64,000 nt of DNA from Raffaelea ambrosiae (Eukaryota > Ascomycota > Sordariomycetes > Ophiostomatales > Ophiostomataceae). This document shows, in pieces, positions 1 through 10,760 of this stretch (the stretch's first letter is position 1; each line of letters starts with the position of its first letter). The stretch lies in the NCBI GenBank assembly GCA_002778195.1, contig PCDI01000008.1, forward strand, positions 1 to 64,000, in the 5' to 3' direction. The position numbers and the translations under genes are program-made. The notes beneath the pieces are model-generated. The model did no database searches, was not told the origin of the DNA, and worked only from the letters and a program-made list of their open reading frames with translations.

Positions 1-2991
1 TTTGGGTGTGGCTTTTTGGAGCCTTTCGGCCTCCTTTCGGCCAACTTTGGCCAAGATCCAGGGCAGCGAAAAGAGGACTCTCACATTCCAGAGGGCGTCG
101 AATCGTTCGGATCCTCCTTTCCTAGTGCTTTTCAGGTCTTTTTCTGTTCTCTCTTTTTCGTCTTCTTCTCGATCTGACCGTAAGCCGGGGACTCGCCGCA
201 GAGAGGGCCCCCTGCCGCCGATTTTCAACTTGCTCTGCTAGTTTTTCATGCCCCTTTTCGACTCCTCTCGAGCTCCCTTTTCGTTGCTTTTTTCGTAGCT
301 TGTTCCAGTCTGGAGGAAGCTAGTGATCTGTAGCAAGCGACGTCAGTGGTGGTGGGCAGACAAAAAACTGAAAAAAGAGGGGCTGCTTGCTTCTTTGGCG
401 TTTGGCTGTTCAGTGTCTGTGTGGCAGGCCCTCGTGCGGCGGGTTGTGGGCGGGTGTGTGTGGGCGGCAAAAAAAAAAAACTTGGCCCCGCGGTGGTTGT
501 CTGAGGGTGTCCTGAGGGGCTCTTTGTGTTCTGGATTGGTCCGAACGTTTCCTCAGCTGGGTGTTTTCTGGGTCTCTCAGTGTCACACTCTGGCCACCTT
601 TCGGGTCTCTTGGGTTGCCTTGGATCGGGTTGCTGGGCCTTGCTGGAGCTCTTTGTTGGGTCTCCTTGCTTCTTCTTTGGAGGGGGGAGGGGCTCTGCCT
701 TGGTTGCCCTTTCCTCCCCAGGAAGATCGGCCCCACCACGTCGCCAGTTTTCCACATTCCACGCAAGTTCCAGAAGCGGTGGGCAGTGGCGGTTGCGCTG
801 TGCAGTGCTTTGTTGGAGCGGCACTCTGACGAATCCTGCAGACAGAAGGAGCGACCGAGGAGGTTGGGTCTGCAATTATGCCGTCGCCGTAGGCAACTCG
901 ACGTCACCAACGGCAAGAACGACTACACGCAACGTAGTTGGTCAGCCACCTCCAATATCAACCTTGGTAAGATGCATGTTCGTTGTCTGCACGCAGTTCT
1001 CCGGTGGTCGAAAGCAACGCCCATGCGGCCGTTATTTTCTGTTGGCCGCAGCATGCCGCAGCTCGCTGTGGAAAGGGAAGCTCCGGGACTTGCCCGCACT
1101 TGTACCTGACTTTTTGGCGCTAGACCACCGACTCATTCCTGAAACCCTTGGGCGCAAGGGACACCGCCTAGTTGGTAGACAAAAGAAACCACACCGACCA
1201 CGGAGGCAGGCCTGAATTTGCTTCACGAGAGGAAAAAAAAAAAAAAAAGAAACCATCGCCCTTCAGGAAAGACGTCGGAGTACGGGCCCCCAAAGGGCGA
1301 AGGGTATCCGATAGTTGCCCCCTCTCTCGGGGCCACGAGAACCCGCTCCGGGCGACTGGCCACGCGAAGACACCAGAAGAAGCCAAAAGCCAAACCAAAG
1401 GCCAAAAAAAAACTCAGACGGCGTCCCGAGCGACACGCTTTGAGAAAAGCTAGAAAGGCAGCTACTGGCCTGCACAAGACAGGAGAGAGGAAAAAAGGGA
1501 CGGCGGTTGACGATGCAGCCAGTCAAACTGGTCCCCCACGAAGCAGCCTGCGTAGAAAGAGAACTAGACTGCATCTTCGCGCTCGCATAGTGCGATGCAA
1601 GCGCTTGGCTCTTTCTGCACTGGGAAAGGTTCAGGGGAAACGTCCCCATCTGCCAAAGGATCTGCCGTGAGACTGAGCGATAATGGTGCTCGCAAGAGAC
1701 GGAGAAGAACTGCAATAACAAAAAGCTGGCAGAAAGAAGCCCATTGTCGCCAGATGCGCCCGCCCAAAAGCACAGACGCCCCGCGCAACCACATGCCCCT
1801 CTGGTTGGTCGGGTAAGACTATCCTGGTTCTAAAGTGCGCTGCTAGGTCAGGGGTTGCGGTGCGGGCGGACCAGAACCAGCGCATTGGGGGGGGGTGGCG
1901 GTCGACGACGGGCTGTCAAATGCGGAAGGCTGGCGATCACCCAGCATAGGCCTGGCAGTGACACTATCGCCCATGCATAGCCAGATACTGGTACTGGTAC
2001 CACTACTCGTATCGCTGACCTTCTCCTGTCTCGCGCCTGCGTTCACTGCAATGCTCGTAACTGCTGGATCTTGTCTTGCTTCCCTGCGATATCGTACCCA
2101 AATACGCCCAGAGACACCCCAAAAGAAACCACGGCGACATGAAAGTCCCGGAGGCTGCGTACTTTTGTTGTTTTTGTCAGAGAGTGAACACATTCTGAAA
2201 ACCGGGCCGCCGGTGGCGGCCTGACGTGTTTTGTCTGCTGCTATGCTTGTACACCGTACCTTCTCACCACGGTCCTCGTACCGAGCCGGTCGTGCCTGCC
2301 CTCACATGCCTGCCTGCTCTTGGCCCACTGAGGCCATCCGCCCCAAAACGCACTCAGACACGCCAGCGGCGAGGCCGGCCACCGAAGCCAGTCTGCACAC
2401 ACAGTCAACAGATGATACGCAGCCCTCGCCTGGTACCTGCCTCGACATGTAGTCGTCCACACTAGGGAGGCCACTGGTGGAGCTCGGCGAACCCAACCAC
2501 ACCCCCCTCCGTTGACGCTACTGCGCGTACCCAGCCTCTCCACTCTACGTCTCCCCGCCCACGCCTCTGGCCACCCCTTCCTCGCCAGAAGCCACTGACA
2601 CCACCACGGAGCACAACACAGAAGTAGTACGGTGTAAAAGAAAACGACAGAGAGACTGCATCCTGCTCGCTTGTCTATATGAACCGTGCCTTCCTCCCCC
2701 TCCAGATTGTCGTTTGTTTCCTTTCCTTCTCTCTTTTTTCCAGCATCTCTTCTTCATCTGCTGTTGTCTCTCGCTTGTTGTACCAAACAAACAACATTCG
2801 CTCAACAACAATCGTTCTGGATTGCTTCAATCGTTTTATTGCACACTCTTGAATTTGATACCGCTCGTTCTTCCGCTTGTTTTCCATTACTGGTTTTTGG
2901 TTAGGCACTGCATTCTAATATCGCCATCCTTCACCACTTACACGGCATTCCCAATATCGCCAACACCCACAACAACAACCAGCAATTCACA
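1..2991. other. Gene-free leader region upstream of the PIR-like gene
   Basis: I see no convincing gene here. Open frames exist on both strands (for example about 246-875 minus and 526-1215 plus), but they overlap each other, are rich in Pro, Arg and Ser, and match no family I know. A-rich runs occur near 470 and 1232-1248. The last 300 bases are strongly CT-rich with an A/C-rich leader just before 2992, which is the usual look of a fungal promoter and 5' untranslated region. A GTAAGA that could be a splice donor lies at about 967, but I could not build a gene around it. Confidence 0.5.
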
Positions 2992-4450
2992 ATGAAGACC
3001 TCCGTTGCTCTCCTCTCTCTCCTCGGCGGTGCCCTCGCCGAGGGCGTCACCGAGTCCATCGCTCCTGATAACTCCTACCCGGATGGCTGTAGCAAGGACT
3101 TCTCCGGCTCCTTTGAGGTCACTATCGCTGTCGTCAAGAATGCTAAGCGTGATCTCGACATGATCCGGCATCAGAAGGTTTGTCCATCAATTTGTCATTT
3201 TGTCCACCAAACAGAGCTCCCCGCTTCCCAGCGTTGCACACACAAACCTGCTTTACACAGAAGAGCCATTCATGCAACATGGCATGTACCCGCACCCAGC
3301 TCACCAACCCCTGCCACAACCCCCCCCCCTGTTCACTGTCACCTGCCCTACTCAAACCCTGGTCAGCCAAGAACATGAGAACATTACCACTAACACGCAA
3401 CTTGTGCAGCGCTCCTCCACCTGCACCACTGATGGCATCCTGGTCATGAGCCTGGCGGACGGCACCCTGACCGACTCCAAGGATCGCACGGGCTACATTG
3501 CCTCCAACTACCAGTTCCAGTTCGACTCTCCGGCGCAGGCTGGCGCCATCTACACCTCTGGCTTCTCCGTCTGCGGCAACGACTCCCTGGCTCTCGGTGA
3601 CACTACCACCTTCTACCAGTGCAAGTCGGGCAGCTTCTGGAACCTCTACGACCGCAACTGGGCCGAGCAGTGCGAGGCCGTCCAGATTATTGCTCTGCCC
3701 TGCGGCACCGACTCGTCTGCTGCCGCCTCCGAGACTGCCGATGGCCAGGTCGTTGCCACGGAGGTCATCACCACCACTGTTGTCCAGACCATTGGCGATG
3801 GCCAGGTCCAGGCCGTGACCACCACCATCCCTGTTCCTATCTGCCAGATTGGTGATGGCCAGGTCCAGGGCCACAGCACCCCGTGCGCCTCCATCAGCGT
3901 TGCCGTCGCCACGACTGAGGCTGCCTCCGCTCCCGCCGTCGTTCCCGTCAGCCAGTACTCTGATGGCCAGATCCAGGTCACGACGCCCGCTACTACCGCC
4001 GTCCCTGCTGCCACTACCACCGCTCCTGCTGCTACCACCACCGCTCCTGCTGCTACCACCACCGCTCCTGCTGCTGGTAGCTCTGCTCCTGCTGCTGGCA
4101 CAACCGCCCCTGCTGCTGGCAGCTCTGCTCCTGCTGCTGGCACCACTGCCCCTGCTGCTGGTGGCTCCACTCCGGCTGCCGGCACTACCACTGCTGCGGC
4201 TGCTGGCACGACGTCTGCTGGCTGCGGCTCGGGCTCGGACTCGGAGTGCGGCACTACCGTTGCTGTCACCTCCTACTCCAACAGCACGACTTTTGCCTCC
4301 GTCACTTCGGGCACGGCCACTCCTGCTGCTGGCACCACCTCCGCTGCTCCCCCGGCCGGCTCGTCCGGCACCACTACCAGCGGTGCTGCTCGCTTCGGCG
4401 CTGGCCTGACCATGCTCATTGCCGTGGTCGCTGCCGCCATTGCTCTGTAA
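2992..4450 (+). CDS. PIR-type, GPI-anchored cell wall protein
   Basis: Two exons, 2992-3177 and 3410-4450 (GT-AG intron of 232 bases, phase 0), encode 408 residues. The chain has a signal peptide (about 1-18), a dibasic Lys-Arg at 52-53 suited to Kex2 cleavage, and a Cys-containing globular domain (about 65-160). That domain has the TGYIASNYQFQFD and GAIYTSGFSVC features of the PIR mannoprotein Cys domain. Four PIR-like DGQ(V/I) repeats follow, then a long Ala/Pro/Thr/Ser stalk and a hydrophobic C-terminus typical of a GPI signal. In yeast PIR proteins the Gln of DGQ forms an alkali-labile ester with beta-1,3-glucan. The order here (Cys domain before repeats, plus a GPI signal) differs from yeast, where repeats come first and there is no GPI. 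Role: structural wall protein. The product is clear at family level; the individual function is not known. Confidence 0.88.
4012..4170 (+). repeat. In-frame tandem repeat coding for an Ala/Pro/Thr stalk
   Basis: About 21-base units of the form ACC ACC GCT CCT GCT GCT recur in frame in the PIR-like gene, giving TTAPAA, then SSAPAAG and TTAPAAG repeats. They form the Ser/Thr-rich, probably O-mannosylated stalk before the GPI signal. Such repeats often vary in copy number between strains. Confidence 0.8.
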
Positions 4451-4940
4451 ACGAGTCAACTTGGCGCATTAGCCATCGAGCTAAAACACAAAATACAATC
4501 ATCATGGTCTAGACGTGATAATAAGGCCACATTGGTCTGTAATAACACGTTGCAACGGACTGCGGAAAAAATTACATGGAGCGAAATGCAGGGCATTCAG
4601 AGGGGGGGATTCACAGGTTTTTCTTCTCTTCTCTTCTATTTCTTTTTCTTCTTTTTTTCTTCCACTTTCGTGTGTACTTTTTTTTCTATGGTATTTGAAC
4701 GAAACGGTCAACGGTTTGGGATAAACATGTCTATTGACACAAAGACACAGCACACGGATTGGCCCGCGTGTTAGAATGTATGTATGAACATAATCAACAA
4801 GCAAAAAATTATAAATAATTGTGCTCATGTACCGAATCATGTTGTCTTGTGAAGCTCCAGGCCTGGGTATCATATGATGCTATACTTTACATTTTCCGAC
4901 TGAAAACAAAACGAGAAATAAACTGAAATTTCGTTGTATC
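4451..4940. other. Convergent 3' spacer
   Basis: This gap separates the ends of the PIR-like gene and the zinc-finger gene. It is AT- and T-rich (long T runs near 4640-4690) and should hold both polyadenylation regions. No gene was seen. Confidence 0.5.
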
Positions 4941-5900
4941 TTACTTGCTCCGGATACGCCTGGCTTTGCGTTTCTTGAACAGCCCGACTGTCGGAGGTGC
5001 TGCCGCTGTTTCTGGTACTTCTTCTGGTTCCGATGCCGTTGTTGTGACTGTTGCCTCTGGGTTGTCTTCTTCCTGTTTCACTGACACCGTACCACTGTCA
5101 TCCTCCTCCTTCACTGACGTCATCGTTTCTGCCTCTTGGTTGTCCTCCTTCTTGACCTTCTTCGCCAGCGCTGCACCCGTGCTGTTCAGCAAGCTGTCCA
5201 GGTCACTGTCGGCCGTGTCGGCTGCGGTGGTGCGGCCCCACTTCCGCGGTTTCTTGAACAGACTCTGGACGGCCGTGTCGACGTCGCCCGCGTGCGCGTT
5301 GGTCGTCATCGTGGCGCCGCTGCTCCGGCTCGCGTACACGCCGCCCTCCTCGTCGCGCTCGGCCTCGGGGTCGGCCCTTCGCTTGCGCACGCCAATGGCG
5401 ACAGCCGCCTTGTCGTCCTTGTCGTTTTTGTCTTTTTTGTCTTGGTCCTGGTCCTGGACCACCCGCACCGTCGTGACCGACCAGTCGCCCGCCATGGCGA
5501 GGTCGCCGCGCAGCTCTTCGGGGATGCTGACGCCCAGGTCGGCCAGCTGTTCGAGCTGCTGTGCTGGGGCGGCTGCGGGTGGTGGTTGTTGTTGCTGTTG
5601 TGACGGGGTCGGCGCGACCGGTCTCTTCGTTGGTCTCGCACTCCCGCTCGCACTCCCGCTCGCACTCCCACTCTCCGACTCCCCCACAATTCCGTTCAGC
5701 CGGGCAATCTCCCGCTTGGCCTTCTCCTGCTCGCGTTCTTGCCGCTCGTGGTCGCGGTGGAGGTCGCGCAGGGCGCGGCGGACGGCGCCCTGGTGCTTGC
5801 CGGTGGCCTCATGGTTGGCGCGGCCGAGTTTGGTGTCGGCGACGTACGTGGAGCAGTGCTTGCACCAGTACTTGGGCGTGGACTTCCAATAGTCGGCCAT
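4941..5900 (-). CDS. U1-like C2H2 zinc-finger protein (WBP4/FBP21-like N-terminus)
   Basis: Single exon, 319 residues. The start is the ATG at 5900, because the frame upstream is only a poly-Pro reading of a poly-C tract and the protein then begins MADYWKS, as WBP4 proteins do. A U1-type zinc finger has Cys13, Cys16, His30 and His36 (C-X2-C-X13-H-X5-H). A charged coiled-coil-like stretch follows (about 40-75), then long low-complexity acidic and Lys-rich regions with short conserved-looking islands (an SIPEEL stretch, LFKKPRKW, and a basic C-terminus LFKKRKARRIR). WBP4/FBP21 is a pre-mRNA splicing factor of the early U2 complex, but the WW domains of the animal protein are absent here. I infer a nuclear, splicing-associated protein; the zinc finger alone does not prove it. 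Confidence 0.8.
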   Translation of the reverse strand: MADYWKSTPKYWCKHCSTYVADTKLGRANHEATGKHQGAVRRALRDLHRDHERQEREQEKAKREIARLNGIVGESESGSASGSASGSARPTKRPVAPTPSQQQQQPPPAAAPAQQLEQLADLGVSIPEELRGDLAMAGDWSVTTVRVVQDQDQDKKDKNDKDDKAAVAIGVRKRRADPEAERDEEGGVYASRSSGATMTTNAHAGDVDTAVQSLFKKPRKWGRTTAADTADSDLDSLLNSTGAALAKKVKKEDNQEAETMTSVKEEDDSGTVSVKQEEDNPEATVTTTASEPEEVPETAAAPPTVGLFKKRKARRIRSK

Positions 5901-5913
5901 CGTGTCTTGCGGT

Positions 5914-5935
5914 GGGGGGGGGGGGGGGGGGGGGG
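5914..5935 (+). repeat. 22-base poly-G tract (poly-C on the mRNA strand)
   Basis: Twenty-two consecutive G on the plus strand, lying 14-35 bases upstream of the ATG of the minus-strand zinc-finger gene. On the mRNA this is an uninterrupted poly-C run in the 5' untranslated region. The exact length may be subject to sequencing error. Confidence 0.9.
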
Positions 5936-6053
5936 TTGTGAACCGAGACAGGTGAAGGTGGCAGACCAAAGCTGGTTGATTGTTCGCTATGACGTTCTAA
6001 AAATTTGCCAGCTATTATTAACTCCGCCGTACATCCAATTGTATAGCTTCTGG

Positions 6054-8428
6054 TCACGTGCCTTCTACACAACTACCCTCCTGCTGCTCTTTGTGGCTGT
6101 TCCTGCCACCCTCCTTGACAAAGTCGGCACACCGCTCGGCCACCATCAGCGTCGCCGCCATCGTATGCGCGCTCGGGATCCGGGGGAACACGCTGGCGTC
6201 GGCCACCCGCAGATTGGCGATTCCGTGCACGCGCAGCGACGTGTCCACCACGCCGGTGCTCGCATCGGGCGACATCCGGCACGAGCACCCGTAGTGGAGG
6301 CTCGACAGGAGGGTGCGCTCGGCGTAGGCGTCGATTTCGGCGTCCGTCACGGTGGCCCACCTGCCGTGCAGGGATGGGAGGTCTTCTTGGTTCTTGTTCT
6401 TCTTGTGGTCGGTGGGCGGGGGGGGCACGATCGCCACGGGCTTGGCTGCTGCGTCTGTCGTGCCTGCGCTCTGTACGCTGGCCGTGTCGTCCGACGACGA
6501 CGTTTCCGTCGTGCTCTCCGCACCTCCATCCGGGCGCTGCCGGCCGAGGGACCCTGCGGAGACGGAGCCTGTCACCGCCACCATGTCGTCGGGGTCCATG
6601 CCCGGCGCCACCGTCAAGGCCGCGGCGGCGCCCGGGTACCCCGTGTTGGTGGCGAACTCGTCGGCCAGCCGCATGGCGAACCGTGCGGCCTTGCGCAGGA
6701 GCACGCGGTCTCGCGGGTCCGCCAGCAGCGGGTACGTGATGCGCGGATGCACGCGCGGGTCGGTCGACGAGGCCAGCGTGACGCGGCCCGACAGGTGCGA
6801 CTGGGTGAGCGTCGTGAACAGCGTCAGGCGGCTGCGGGCGGCCAGGTCCATCGCGAGCACGTTGATCGGCAGCAGCATCAGCTCGAGGTCGGGGACGCTG
6901 TGCGCCTGGTACGCATCCAGGCCCTGCCCCGCCTCCTCCTGGACGTCCATCGTCTGGTCGTCAATGGTGTCCAGACGCGTAAACACGGTCGCTGCGGTCG
7001 AGCAGGAGAGCAGCCCCTGGCCGAACACCACGTACAGAAGCAACGTGTAGAGGGCGTACAGGATGCTTCGCAGGCGCTGGTAGGTCTCCTGGACCGGCAG
7101 GTCGACCATGATGGGCATGGCAAAGTGGTCGGCCAGGTGGGCGCCGACATGGGGCAGGTCGTGCACGCAGGCGGTGCCGCCCTGGCCGTTGCTGTTGTTG
7201 CTGTTGTCCTCGAACTGGGCACGGGGCCCGATGCCGCTCAGGAGGAGCAGCTGTGGCGACCGGAAAGCGCCGCCGCAGACGATGACTTCGCGCCGGGCGG
7301 ATACCAGCACAGGCGAAGGAGGGGCACGGGTGTCTACGTTGGCGGGCAGCACGGCCGGTGCAATGTACACGCCCGTGGCGCGGCGCGCCTTTTCTTGGCC
7401 GGCGATGTCGATCTGCACTTTCGTGGCCACGACGCCCGTGCAGATGGACAGGTGTGCCTGTCGCTCGCGGGCCACGCGTGCCCCCAAATACGCCCGATCG
7501 GTGGCCAGCCGCTGGCCGTTCTTGCCGATGGCCTGGTCGAGGGTGAAGAAGCCCTGGGCGGGACCGTCCGGGTTGTTGCAGTCGTCGGACACGGGGAGGC
7601 CAATCTGGGCACAGGCTTTCGCCATACTGACCAGGAACGACTGCAGTATCAGCATGTGCTATTGAAACAAAAAGGGCTGCTAAGAAAAGGGGTGGCTGGG
7701 GGGGTGTATGGCGTTGTTCGTACTGCGACATCCATGTGAAGTGCATGCCAATCTGCTTGATCTCGAGCGGTCCTGAGAAGCATCAGCATCGGGCTCGTTG
7801 ATAATGGCAAGACAATCGATGGCTTGGCTTGGTCCCAAAAGAAAGAGGACACCTTACCGTCGTGTCCTCGGTATGGCGCATCCGGATGGGCCACGGCGTT
7901 TTCGAATTTCTTGAAATACGGTTCTACCACCTCCCATCTCCAGTCCGGCAGGCCCTCTTCGGCCCAGCCGTTGTAGCCACCCGGGACACTGCGGGTGACC
8001 AGCATGCCGTTCACGCGGGTGGTGCCGCCGAGGGCCTCGGCATTGGGGAGATGTACGCGCCTCCCCCGGAGGGCATCCACCGCCTCTGAGTAGCGGTCCA
8101 ACACCCCCGGCACAAGCGGCGAGCGGTAGTCGAGGCTCAGCATGGGGATGCGCGACAAGTAGGTGTCGACTCGGGGCCCCCTCTCTACAAGGAGCACGGA
8201 CACGGTGGGATCCTCGGAGAGCCGAGCCGCCAGGACGCAACCGGCCGTGCCGCCTGTGCCGGTGGAACAATTTCGAGATTAGCTCTGGTTTCGTATGAAC
8301 GGATTTTCGGCCGCGAAGAGAAGGAGGGGCAAATATTCCGTATTACCTCCCACGATGATGTAGTCATAGGTCTTGCCTGCCACATCATCGATGGACCTTT
8401 CTGGATATGCGCTAGAGAATGGCCACAT
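6054..8428 (-). CDS. GMC (glucose-methanol-choline) family FAD-dependent oxidoreductase
   Basis: Four exons (8428-8347, 8253-7858, 7772-7724, 7626-6054) join in frame to 699 residues. The N-terminus carries the dinucleotide-binding YDYIIVGGGTAGC (about 21-33), followed by the LLVERGP strand. The GMC signature region (ALGGTTRVNGM) lies in exon 2 and the second signature (GAFRSPQLLLLSGIGP) in exon 4. Near the C-terminus, HYGCSCRM and SAHTMA supply the two active-site His positions of the family. A Ser/Thr/Pro-rich insert of about 70 residues precedes the last domain and is not part of the fold. There is no obvious signal peptide. GMC enzymes oxidise alcohols, sugars or choline; the substrate cannot be read from sequence. 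The 49-base exon 3 and its acceptor were chosen because only that combination keeps the frame. Confidence 0.85.
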
Positions 8429-9011
8429 GGTTGTGGACAGGATTCGTCTAAAGGGGGGCCCAAGTCAGTCAAACGAGAAACAACCGCAGTTTGCTCTTGA
8501 ACAACACTGCGTCAGAAGAAGCAAGATGCAAGGCCGTGCGGAGGCCAATTTGCGAGGACGTCTGAGCGGAATGGCTCTGTAGGATCCCGACGCCCACAGC
8601 CTATCAGCCGCGTTCTCTGTACCGCACACCCCCGCATTCTATCCTTCGTTTTGTATGCAGTCACTAGCATAATATGGCGAGTCTCTTCGAGACGGAAGTG
8701 TTCCTGATGTCGATTGGAAGGACAAGCATGTGCCGGGGGGTGGGCTCCTGGCGCAGCATCCAATAAGAGGGGTTCTCAGCAGTGTTTAGGGGGGCAGTTA
8801 CTGCAGAGCCACTCGCAGTGTCTGCTCCGAACTGCAGAAGCCGAGGTCCCTGAACCAGGTTACATTTTTCTGCTGCCACTGCGTCTGGTTCGGCCCTTGG
8901 ACGGCAACGTATCTGCCGAATGCTACGGGGTTCAAATGCCATTGTTGGCACCATTTGGATCGAACCAACTCCCGATACATATGCGAGATTGCCTACACCC
9001 AGTTTCTACAT
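8429..9011. other. Spacer between GMC oxidoreductase and carboxylesterase
   Basis: Both flanking genes are on the minus strand, so this gap is the promoter of the GMC gene and the terminator of the esterase. An inverted repeat CGGCA-N7-TGCCG lies at 8902-8918. It has 5-base arms like those of the cluster palindrome but a different spacing, so I do not count it as the same site. No gene was seen. Confidence 0.4.
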
Positions 9012-10760
9012 TTATCCACTTTGTCCAGCCCCGACGTTTCGCAAGGCGGCCCAGACTTCCAATCCCCTGTCCCACATCTCGTCCGGCCAAATGTCTACGC
9101 TGCCGTCTGCCTTGAGCCGTCGCAGCTCCCGGGGGTTGGTTGTGCCCCATTCGGAGCGAATGTCCTCTCCGTGCACAAACTTGGCATACAGGTCCAGGAA
9201 GGCCGCCTTCACGATCGTCTTCTCCCGCGGTTCCAGCCCCCGTCCCTCGCCGTACACCCAGATGGAGTTGTCCGCCCAGTGCGTTGCGCCCCATTGCTTG
9301 GGCAGGCTGGCATCCGTCTCCTTGGCCCGCCACTCCACCCGGTAGCGATGGACAAGATCGCCCACCCCGCCGCGGGCAAGGCAGGCAATGAGCCCGCGCT
9401 GCAGCATGTGCACCTGGATGTCGGCCCAGACGTGTCCGAAAGCGTCTCGGCGCCAGCTCGACCACGGCGGCGGCAGCCTGCCGTCCGGGACATACAGCCG
9501 CAGCAGCGCCTCGACGCCGTCGGCCGGGTACTCGGCCAGAAGGCGGGCGCGAAACGCGGCCCATGTGTCGTCGCGCGGGGGACGGAACGTCCGGTAGAGA
9601 AAGTGCTCGTCGCGGCAGTCGCCGATCCAGATGCGGATGTCCCGCTCGACCAGCGTCCGGGCCAGGGAGCCGTCCTCCAGCTCGCGGAAGAGCGTCGGGC
9701 GCACAAAGGCGCCGTCGCTCACCGACCGGAACTCGTGGAGGGACATGCGCTGGGTCGCTGCGATGATGTCCGGGGCCCGGATGGCCCGCAGCCGGGCCAT
9801 CGTGCCGGGAGCCGGCAGAGCCGGCCGAGCCGGCGATCGGCCGAGCGCGGTGGTGGCCAGCTCGTCAAACTGGTGCTGGGCCTCCGCGGGGCACTTGGGC
9901 TGCATGCCGCAGGCATTGGAGTGCATCGCGACTCGCCGGATGAGCGACTCGGTGGCGGGCCGGCCCAGATCGTAGGCGAGCTGGTAAAAGACGGAGTGGG
10001 CCCCGGCCGAGTAGCCGGCGACGGTCATGTTGGACGGGTCGCCGCCGAAGCTGCGGATGTGCCGGTGCGTCCACTCGAGACACAGCCGCTGGTCCCAGAA
10101 GCCAAAATTGCCGAGCGTCGTGTCGCCGTTCTGGCTGGCCTCGTCCTGCAGTTCCTTGGACGCCAGAAAGCCCAAGGCATTGAGGCGGTAGGCCGGCGTC
10201 ACGATGACGGCCTGGAGGTTGGTGTCGCCGAGCATCTCGGTGTAGTTCAGCTCGTTGGGGCTTCCATACTGCAGACTACCGCCGTCTGCGGGAAGAAAAG
10301 CACGCTGCTTGTTAGCCTACCCGCACCGCGGATGCCTGTTCTTGGGGCGTGGCGTCGTTCGCCGACGAGAGGAGGACTCCTCACGGATGTAAAAGTAGAC
10401 AGGCCACCCATGGGCCGGTGCGGCGCCCGGCGGAAGCCAGATGTTGGCCTGCAGACAGTCCTCCGTCACCCAGGCCGGGTCTGGCTGGGCATGCGGCGCA
10501 TACTGCGGACATATGCCGGTCACCCCGGTAAACCTGCCCGGCCGGACCCGGGTGCCGTACTGGTAGCCTGCCGGGAGAGGCCGCGGTCGCCTCCAGCGAT
10601 ACGGACCCAGGGGCGGCTGCGCATAGGGAACGCCTCCAAAGCGATGGCACAGCGTCTTCCCCGAGCCTGCATCTTGAATAGTCACGCCCTCTATCCAGCC
10701 CAGGGTCTTGAGGTTCAGCACGCACGGTTTCAGGGCAGTACGGAGCCGCATGTTTGTCAT
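9012..10760 (-). CDS. Type-B carboxylesterase/lipase-like alpha/beta hydrolase
   Basis: Two exons (10760-10385 and 10285-9012, intron 99 bases, phase 1) encode 549 residues. The family features come in order: an FGGVPYAQPP start, the EDCLQANIW motif (about 101-109), the oxyanion loop HGGS (126-129), the nucleophile elbow GYSAG with Ser218, and a late His in an ATHWADNS stretch near the place of the catalytic His. The Tyr before the nucleophile replaces the Glu of the usual GESAG. No signal peptide is visible, so the enzyme is probably intracellular. A copy of the CGG-N8-CCG palindrome also found at the regulator and the phosphonoacetate hydrolase lies 117 bases upstream of the ATG, which suggests co-regulation. 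Substrate unknown; an ester of a phosphonate is an inference from context only. Confidence 0.87.

Noticed and set aside
3143..4459. 438-codon open frame on the minus strand over the PIR-like gene
   Set aside because: It is the mirror of a repetitive GC-rich exon: Ser/Gly/Arg repeats with no domain, while the plus strand has a signal peptide, PIR repeats and a good intron.
5739..7739. 666-codon plus-strand frame across the zinc-finger and GMC genes
   Set aside because: Composition is Arg/Val/Gly/His-biased and it spans two well-supported minus-strand genes.
8902..8918. CGGCA-N7-TGCCG inverted repeat as a further regulator site for the GMC gene
   Set aside because: Spacing between CGG and CCG is 11 rather than 8 and the centre differs, so it is not the same element; the GMC gene is not counted in the proposed regulon.
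8929..8965. GGGGTTCAAATGCC and a nearby GGTTCGATCC (minus strand) resembling tRNA T-arms
   Set aside because: The flanking stems do not pair and no acceptor stem or anticodon arm could be formed.
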